The position numbers and the translations under genes are program-made. DNA of 64,000 nt from Methanobacterium sp. ERen5 (GTDB taxonomy: Archaea > Methanobacteriota > Methanobacteria > Methanobacteriales > Methanobacteriaceae), in assembly GCA_024167805.1 (NCBI GenBank), contig CP099988.1, positions 1,806,001 through 1,870,000 of the forward strand. Reading direction: 5' to 3'. Under the pieces are notes generated by a model, which did no database searches, had not been told where the DNA came from, and worked only from the letters and a program-made list of their open reading frames with translations. Of this stretch, positions 59,285 to 64,000 are shown one piece after another. Each line of letters starts with the position of its first letter. Position 1 is the first letter of the stretch.

Positions 59285-59405
59285 CAAATTGTTATTTGAA
59301 CGAATATAAAAAATTTTATTCTTTAGATAAAAATATGTGGATTTTCTTTGAAAAGAAGTAAAAAAGGGTTTCTACAAAGCCAATTAAATAAAATTTTGAA
59401 AATTA

Positions 59406-59463
59406 ATTCTCCATCACCTACTATATACATACGACTATATAAAATAGTAATATTATTCATTAT
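59406..59463. repeat. Dispersed intergenic repeat, copy 1
   Basis: ATTCTCCATCACC followed by an AT-rich tract with ATATAAAATAGTA and TATTATT. A second copy lies at 63660-63717, and a weaker match to the 3' half lies near 62470-62495. The shared order of blocks suggests a repeat element rather than chance AT composition. Confidence 0.4.
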
Positions 59464-59525
59464 CTCTTATATTAAAAAACAAAGTTTGAAGATCTAAAAT
59501 TTAAATTAGATTCTTTAAATCCATA

Positions 59526-59903
59526 TTATGGATTGCAAACTTTGCAAGGTACATATCCTGAAGATATTGCAGATTCTCTTGAATTGAAAAATACCTTGTT
59601 ACCTTCATTCATCTTTGAAACATATCTACATGAAGCAAGATGAAATTTCCCAGTATTTGCATTTCCAATATAATTACCCGAACCTGAACTAGATTTGCTT
59701 GAACTTGTAGTGTTAACAGATGGTGCTGGTGGAGATGTGTCCGAAATTGTTGAAGTGTTTGTTGTTTGTGCTGGTGTGGGTGTTTGTGTCGTGGTATTTG
59801 TATAGCTTTGATTTGATGTGTTTCCATCATTACTAGTACAACCAGATATTCCAATTATCCCTACAATTAAAAATAGAATTAATATGGATGCTATTTTTTT
59901 CAA
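59526..59903 (-). CDS. Lipoprotein with Ada-like Cys domain
   Basis: The 125-residue protein has a signal peptide ASILILFLIVGIIGISGC with lipobox ISGC, a Thr/Ser/Pro-rich linker (about 25-80), and a C-terminal domain YIGNANTGKFHLASCRYV ... SGYVPCKVC. The pattern G-N-x-x-T-x-x-F-H...C...PC-x-x-C resembles the metal-binding Ada domain found also in extracellular nucleases. TTG 59903 follows a GGGGGA site. The gene stands alone. Confidence 0.75.
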   Translation of the reverse strand: MKKIASILILFLIVGIIGISGCTSNDGNTSNQSYTNTTTQTPTPAQTTNTSTISDTSPPAPSVNTTSSSKSSSGSGNYIGNANTGKFHLASCRYVSKMNEGNKVFFNSRESAISSGYVPCKVCNP

Positions 59904-60447
59904 AAAATATCATTCCCCCAAATGATTTTTCTGGATGGATATAATTTTAGAGATTTTATTGATATTTGTTTGTATTCACATAAAAAAGAAAAAATGTATA
60001 AACAAAAACGTAATTTTTTAATAAATTGATAATCATTAGTTGAAATTCATAAAATTTTTTACTTCTTTTTTTAAACAAAATTGAATTGTTTTACACATCT
60101 TTAATTATTTTTCATCAATAAATTATTTTTCATCAATAATGATCTCTCATAGATCCTGTGTATACCTTGGGGGGGAAACTTCTCACCCTGATATTTTCAA
60201 GAAAAACCTTAAGATATTATGATAAAATGCATAATTCCAATCTGTGTCTGGGTATTTATATGGAGGTTATTTTTAGCATAAATTTTGTATTAATCAATCA
60301 ATTTTTTTGTTGAAAACAAAATTATATAAAATAATAAAGTGATATAATTTGATATTAATTTGGGTTTATATAAAAAAAATGTTAATTTTTTGGGAAAAAG
60401 ATCACATTTTTTTATCAACATTTTAACTTGGGGTACTGGGGAGAAAA
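59904..60447. other. Gene-free AT-rich stretch
   Basis: No coding frame with a start or ribosome site was found on either strand. TTTATATGG (60254-60262) is a possible TATA element for the small gene at 60448. A short duplication of AATTATTTTTCATCAATAA occurs at about 60105-60138. Confidence 0.4.
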
Positions 60448-60633
60448 ATGTTAAATGAACTTAAGAAAGAATTTGATAATAAATATGAGGAAATTATGTT
60501 AATTTCTGACGATCCTTCTAGTCCGGAATATGATAATCTTTTTGACGAAATAGAAGATTTAAATTCAAAAATGATGGAACAAATATTGAAAATACGAAGA
60601 ACATATTATCTCATGCCCGAACCAAGAATATAA
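60448..60633 (+). CDS. Small acidic helical protein
   Basis: A 61-residue protein, strongly acidic with heptad-like spacing (LNELKKEFDNKYEEIMLI, then LFDEIEDLNSKMMEQIL) and a basic end (KIRRTYY). GGGGAGA lies four bases before the ATG. It is probably a small helical hairpin. No family is recognised. Confidence 0.6.
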   Translation: MLNELKKEFDNKYEEIMLISDDPSSPEYDNLFDEIEDLNSKMMEQILKIRRTYYLMPEPRI

Positions 60634-60983
60634 AGGACATATGTTGATTATTCAGAATTTTTAAAATATAATAAATTTTAGATCTATTCTTCTGGTTTTA
60701 ATGTATAAATTTCATAATTTCTATAGAATTTGTTTTGATTAAATGTTAAATAACACATGTTATATATTATAAAAGGGTGAAAGAAAAAATAATATTTAAT
60801 AATGTGGCTGAAAAATTTTGGAGGAGTATAGATTTTTTATTGGTGCTAATGATACTTATTTTCCTGTGTTTTGAGTAAAATACGCTGTAAATTACAGTCA
60901 AGTGGATAGTTGCCATTATAAAACTTTTAGAATTATAAAAACAAAAAAAAATTTGAATCATTATATTTTTAGGGGGAATATTC
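60634..60983. other. Intergenic stretch, no gene
   Basis: AT-rich. TTATATATTATAAAA near 60760-60773 is a TATA-like element on the plus strand, and AGGGGGAAT (60971-60979) is the ribosome site of the next gene. No other feature was seen. Confidence 0.4.
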
Positions 60984-61652
60984 ATGAAATTTGTACGTGG
61001 AAGTGTATTCAAACCAGAAAAGGATTATTACAAGTATGCTGGAGCAGTTTTGTTAGTTGGTGCCATTCAATTTTTCATGGCAATTACCTTTGCTGAAACT
61101 CAATTCCCAGGGTACAACGTTGCAAGAAATAGTTTGAGCACACTTGGAGGATCAGTACCACTTGTAGAGCCATCTGCCATGGTATTTAATACCGGTGTCA
61201 TTTTGTTTGGTCTTTTAGGTCTTTTAGCAGTTTATTTAATTCTTAAAAGTGGAGGATGCCGTCTTTTCTCAACATGCCTTGCAATTTCTTCGTTAGGTGC
61301 GATTGGTGTTGGTTTGTTTCCTCAATACACTGGAGATACACATTTATTCTTTGCATTAACAACATTCCTATTTGGAAGTTTAGCAACCATATTCAGCTAC
61401 AGATTGGGACTTAACATTCCAATGGTCATTGTATCAATGGTACTTGGAATAAGCTCTTTAATACTAATCATAGTTCTTTTAGTAGTAGGTGCAAGTCCAG
61501 CTACCAACCCCATAATGGCATATTTGGGAGTAGGTGGTAACGAAAGAATGTTAGCTTATCCAGTTATATTGTATCTAGTTGCTCTCGGTGGTTACTTAAC
61601 AAGCCGTGGACAAGACTGGGTAAAAATAAGATTCACAAAAGGATACTTCTAA
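60984..61652 (+). CDS. DUF998 membrane protein
   Basis: The 222-residue protein has six helices and the DUF998 pattern: YAGAVLLVGAIQFFMAI, then ETQFPGYNVARNSLSTLG after the first helix, MVFNTGVILFGLLGLL, GAIGVGLFPQYTGDTHLFF and a C-terminal helix with GGNERMLAYPVIL. The conserved H in the fourth helix loop and the N-S-LS motif are kept. AGGGGGAAT precedes the ATG. The role of the family is unknown. Confidence 0.87.
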   Translation: MKFVRGSVFKPEKDYYKYAGAVLLVGAIQFFMAITFAETQFPGYNVARNSLSTLGGSVPLVEPSAMVFNTGVILFGLLGLLAVYLILKSGGCRLFSTCLAISSLGAIGVGLFPQYTGDTHLFFALTTFLFGSLATIFSYRLGLNIPMVIVSMVLGISSLILIIVLLVVGASPATNPIMAYLGVGGNERMLAYPVILYLVALGGYLTSRGQDWVKIRFTKGYF

Positions 61653-61749
61653 AAGTAAGGGTTTAAACCATTCTATTTTTTTATTTGATCAATTTTTATT
61701 AGTTTATTTTTGCTGTCAACTCTAAATGCAACGTAACATTTAAAATTAA

Positions 61750-61866
61750 TCCTCTTCTAATCGAACTAAGTGGATGCGTGCTGGAACTCTTTTAAGTTTT
61801 AATCCTACTCAACAGATGATTGCTGTTGTTTTTAAGGCTTTGATGGATTTCAGAATAAGATTTTGA
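61750..61866 (+). pseudogene. Possible gene remnant
   Basis: An open stretch from a stop at 61747 reads NRTKWMRAGTLLSFNPTQQM and ends LMDFRIRF. It has protein-like composition but no start with a ribosome site. It may be the C-terminal end of a lost gene, possibly a transposase. The family cannot be named. Confidence 0.25.
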
Positions 61867-61939
61867 TTAAACAGAATGAATTAATATTAAGAGAGCTTAA
61901 AAGATTAAATAATGAATAAACAGTTATTTGGGGGATAAA

Positions 61940-62386
61940 ATGAAAATTAATAATAATATAATATTTGTTTTAACTTTAATTTTAGGTTTAAGTTTAGTAT
62001 TAGGAACAGTTTCAGCTGCTGATTCTAAAACAATTGTGAAAACAACTGTAAATAAACAAACATCTGTTTATGCTTGGGAGATTTTTGGATATTCTTATCA
62101 AAATAGTTATTTTAAAATTACAAAGGGTAATAGTTATGTCAATGGTTATGTGACAGGTATAAATCCTATGACTGGAAGATCTGAGAAAGCACCAGTTTAT
62201 GGTTATAGAGTGAAAATCACTCCTTTAAATAGCCATGTTAAAATCAAGAAAATATCTATTAGATCTAGAGGTTATCCTAGTGGTAAACTTTATTCTAATA
62301 CATATTACACTTGTAAAAATGTGTTCACTCCTAAAAAATATATGGGATTTGACAGATTTACAGTATACTACACATACACTAAATAA
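61940..62386 (+). CDS. Small secreted protein, paralogue of 57283-57727
   Basis: The 148-residue protein has a signal peptide NIIFVLTLILGLSLVLG cut near TVSAADSK, and a Lys/Tyr-rich mature part: KTIVKTTVNKQTSVYAWEI, YFKITKGNSYVNGYV, TPLNSHVKIKKISIRSRG and GFDRFTVYYTYTK. GGGGGAT precedes ATG 61940, which is preferred over the in-frame TTG at 61928. It aligns end to end with 57283-57727. The function is unknown; it is probably exported. Confidence 0.75.
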   Translation: MKINNNIIFVLTLILGLSLVLGTVSAADSKTIVKTTVNKQTSVYAWEIFGYSYQNSYFKITKGNSYVNGYVTGINPMTGRSEKAPVYGYRVKITPLNSHVKIKKISIRSRGYPSGKLYSNTYYTCKNVFTPKKYMGFDRFTVYYTYTK

Positions 62387-62488
62387 AAAAAGTAGAATAA
62401 TTTTTTATTTTTCTTCTACATTATTCATTTCTTTATTAATTTTAGTCTTCCGCCAACTATGTTCATAATACTATATGGGATAGTAATA

Positions 62489-62870
62489 TTATTTTTTGTT
62501 TTTAATTATTTCTTTTAGTTCTTCAATCTCTGAATGAAGTTTGTCTAATTTAACATGAACTTCTTTAGAATTGTTGTCTCGATTTTTTTATTATCGTTGA
62601 AGTTAGTGTAGCAGTTAAAAAGCTCATGAAACCAATTCCCGTGAACATTATTATCGTGCCTATAACACGTCCTACATCTGTTTTGGGATAAACATCACCA
62701 TATCCAACTGTAGTTATAGTAACTAACAAATACCAAAAAGCATCATCAAAACTGTTTATATTAGAATTTACACCGTATTCAACAAAGAAGAATATTGTTG
62801 CACTAATAAGTAATATCGTTAAAACAATAAAAAATCCATAATCAATTCTTGTTTTATGTATTCTATAAAA
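62489..62870 (-). pseudogene. Two-helix potassium channel fragment, 5' end missing and frameshifted
   Basis: On the minus strand, [20 protein letters not shown] is the first helix, then [20 protein letters not shown] carries the K+ selectivity filter TVGYGD, and a second helix follows ([20 protein letters not shown]). Removing one base at the T-run 62583-62589 connects to a coiled-coil tail (KEVHVKLDKLHSEIEELK) ending at 62489. A TGA at 62871-62873 closes the frame upstream and no start codon is present, so the N-terminus is gone. Confidence 0.65.
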
Positions 62871-63020
62871 TCAGAAATAACATCTTTAGTAGTACCAATG
62901 GGTATAGGTTCTATAATAGGAGCATTCCTAGTTATATATGCTCCTTCAGAACTATTAAACTTCATATTAGGTGCATTATTAATATTCCCATCAATCAAAA
63001 TATTCACAGAAAAAGAATAA
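62856..63020 (+). pseudogene. TauE/SafE permease fragment
   Basis: The 54-residue frame SLVVPMGIGSIIGAFLVIY to SIKIFTEKE covers one segment of a TauE/SafE protein. It lines up with VPSVLLTVLGAYMVVYVP of the intact member at 5989-6753. Neither end is complete. It faces away from the channel fragment and meets it within 15 bases at 62856-62870, suggesting a deletion or rearrangement junction. Confidence 0.5.
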
Positions 63021-63157
63021 AAAAACTTTAAAATAAATTTATACCTGATCAACAGGTCTACAAGGCAATGTTATAGGTTACCTGAAATCAGTGATGGAAT
63101 TCATGGTTTAGTGGTATAACAAGCGACAAGAGTTTGTATATTGTAAGTAGGATGTAA

Positions 63158-63181
63158 GGGATCTTATTAATTTCAGATCCC
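63158..63181. other. Short inverted repeat
   Basis: GGGATCT (63158-63164) and AGATCCC (63175-63181) form a 7-base stem with a 10-base loop, 22 bases after the stop of the DUF5518 gene on the minus strand. It may mark the end of that transcript. Confidence 0.35.
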
Positions 63182-63203
63182 CCATTATTGAATAATAGCA
63201 TTA

Positions 63204-63602
63204 TCATTCGGAGTTGATCGGATTTTGGTTTAGTTTGGATTTAATTAGATATGTTATAATGCTCCCAATTGTTGATATGATCCCACTTACGATAGCAAAA
63301 TACAAGAAAATTACTATTGAACCTTCTACTAATTGAACTGCATTAAGGCCAGATGATGGAGGATTTAGTATGGTTAATGTTAAAGCCATCAGCGAGACAA
63401 TAATACCTCCTAAAAACCCTGCAAGTAATCCATTGACTGCAGTATTATGTAGATTATCTTGAACCAAATAACCTGTTATTATTCCTCCAATAAAAAAGGC
63501 TGAAAATCCCCCTATAGATTTTAATCCAATAGTTGTTAATATAACATATAACAATACAACAGATACAATTCCCATAACAATAAACTTCCAATTAATATTC
63601 AA
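63204..63602 (-). CDS. DUF5518 membrane protein
   Basis: The 132-residue protein has four helices with the family's glycine-rich segments: GLKSIGGFSAFFIGGIITGYLV, taken as strand and helix 2, then NTAVNGLLAGFLGGIIVSL and a final IVSGIISTIGSIITYLI. TTG 63602 is supported by GGGAGG nine bases upstream. DUF5518 proteins are common in Methanobacteriales and their role is unknown. Confidence 0.82.
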   Translation of the reverse strand: MNINWKFIVMGIVSVVLLYVILTTIGLKSIGGFSAFFIGGIITGYLVQDNLHNTAVNGLLAGFLGGIIVSLMALTLTILNPPSSGLNAVQLVEGSIVIFLYFAIVSGIISTIGSIITYLIKSKLNQNPINSE

Positions 63603-63659
63603 TTAATCATGCCTCCCAATTTTAATAATATATTGCAAAATGTAAGATTAAGAATAATA

Positions 63660-63717
63660 ATTCTCCATCACCAAATATGTAACAATTAATATATAAAATA
63701 GTATTATTATTGGTTAT
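63660..63717. repeat. Dispersed intergenic repeat, copy 2
   Basis: ATTCTCCATCACC then an AT tract with ATATAAAATAGTA, TTATTATT and GGTTAT; this matches the block order of 59406-59463. Confidence 0.4.
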
Positions 63718-63738
63718 GTTGGCTTATGAAAAGTAAAG

Positions 63739-63754
63739 AGACCTTATAAGGTCT
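63739..63754. terminator. Perfect 16-base palindrome followed by T-run
   Basis: AGACCTTATAAGGTCT is fully self-complementary and followed on the plus strand by ACTATTTTTTTATTTT. It looks like a hairpin terminator on the plus strand, though no plus-strand gene ends nearby. It lies just beyond the stop of the minus-strand gene at the right edge. Confidence 0.4.
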
Positions 63755-63763
63755 ACTATTTTT

Positions 63764-64000
63764 TTATTTTACTTGGAAGCTGTTTAGTGTTATGTTGAAG
63801 TTAGTTAGTTCATTATTGAAGTCGTTTGGTGGCGCTTGGAAGCTTAATCCGTATGTGTAACCATTTTTTATGAAGTCTATCTCTTTCATTATGATTGGTT
63901 CTTTGAATTGTGATGAGTTAGTGACATTAAATGTAGTTTCATATGCAGTGTTGCCGTTGATTGAAATTGTACTGTTTGAGATTTTTTCCCAGTTACCGTC
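63764..64000 (-). CDS. PsbP-related secreted protein, C-terminal part (partial)
   Basis: The frame enters from the right edge and ends at 63764, giving 78 residues: GNWEKISNSTISINGNTAYE, then EPIIMKEIDFIKNGYTYGLS and NFNITLNSFQVK. The pattern of a terminal beta sheet with IKNGYTYGLSFQAPPNDFN is that of PsbP-related lipoproteins of methanogens (compare 57761-58234). The start is outside the window. Confidence 0.65.
   Translation of the reverse strand, partial: DGNWEKISNSTISINGNTAYETTFNVTNSSQFKEPIIMKEIDFIKNGYTYGLSFQAPPNDFNNELTNFNITLNSFQVK

Larger units (their letters stand above)
59157..59525. other. Intergenic stretch with structured element and dispersed repeat
   Basis: No gene was found. 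It holds the overlapping hairpins at 59201-59284 and one copy of a dispersed AT-rich repeat at 59406-59463. Confidence 0.45.

Noticed and set aside
63095..63130. tRNA-like sequence (GGTTTAGTGGTATAAC)
   Set aside because: It resembles a tRNA D arm, but no acceptor, anticodon or T arm could be paired around it, so it is not called as a tRNA or attachment site.

Overview
The window looks like a chromosomal segment of a hydrogenotrophic methanogen of the order Methanobacteriales, most likely a Methanobacterium-type species. The reasons are: a trpEGCFBAD operon facing away from a TrpY-type regulator, as in Methanothermobacter; pelota; archaeal adenylate kinase; an archaeosine-synthase-like protein; a geranylgeranyl reductase with its own ferredoxin; an FmdE-family protein; many small membrane families typical of this order (DUF4013, DUF5518, DUF998, DUF2769); low GC content; and GGTGAT/GGAGG ribosome binding sites with frequent TTG starts.

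Layout. 1-3.7 kb: the end of a surface protein, then a MarR regulator with a DHA2 exporter and a Rec-PAS response regulator. 3.9-8.5 kb: pelota, an MraY-like transferase, a TauE/SafE permease, a MurG-like glycosyltransferase and two tiny membrane proteins. 8.6-10.9 kb: FmdE-like protein, FAD disulfide oxidoreductase and HypC. 11-18.3 kb: trpY and the trp operon around a promoter with several TGTACA boxes. 18.6-30.6 kb: tRNA-Ile, adenylate kinase, an Fe-S assembly factor, a compact ArcS-like protein, a very large DUF4011-helicase-nuclease-DUF3320 protein (the best defence candidate), a glutamate-synthase-like flavoprotein, a rubredoxin-TPP enzyme fusion and a P-loop ATPase. 30.8-35.7 kb: a UbiA prenyltransferase, a decayed PKD protein, geranylgeranyl reductase with ferredoxin, and a POT transporter. 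35.9-54.7 kb: an accessory-looking stretch of small membrane, zinc-ribbon and Cys-rich proteins. It holds a duplicated beta-carbonic-anhydrase-like gene, a radical SAM/SPASM enzyme, tRNA-Ser, two copies of a winged-helix plus three-helix membrane protein cassette, haem-type small membrane proteins, a PadR-controlled exporter, cysteine desulfidase, nitroreductase with flavin reductase, and ExoD. 55-64 kb: two tandem MenA-like prenyltransferases and a gene-poor, very AT-rich region of lipoproteins and secreted proteins, with remnants of a tail-collagen-like gene, an ion channel and a TauE permease.

A property of the whole window is that more than twenty single-base lesions interrupt otherwise intact genes, including trpC, trpF and trpD. 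Most are one base missing from a homopolymer run. This is best read as consensus error in the sequence, so interrupted housekeeping genes are annotated here as whole genes with the proposed lesion position. A few loci (54.3-54.7, 58.3, 62.5-63.0, 31.8-32.2 and 37.9-38.2 kb) look more like true decay. No CRISPR array, rRNA, or intact insertion sequence was seen.
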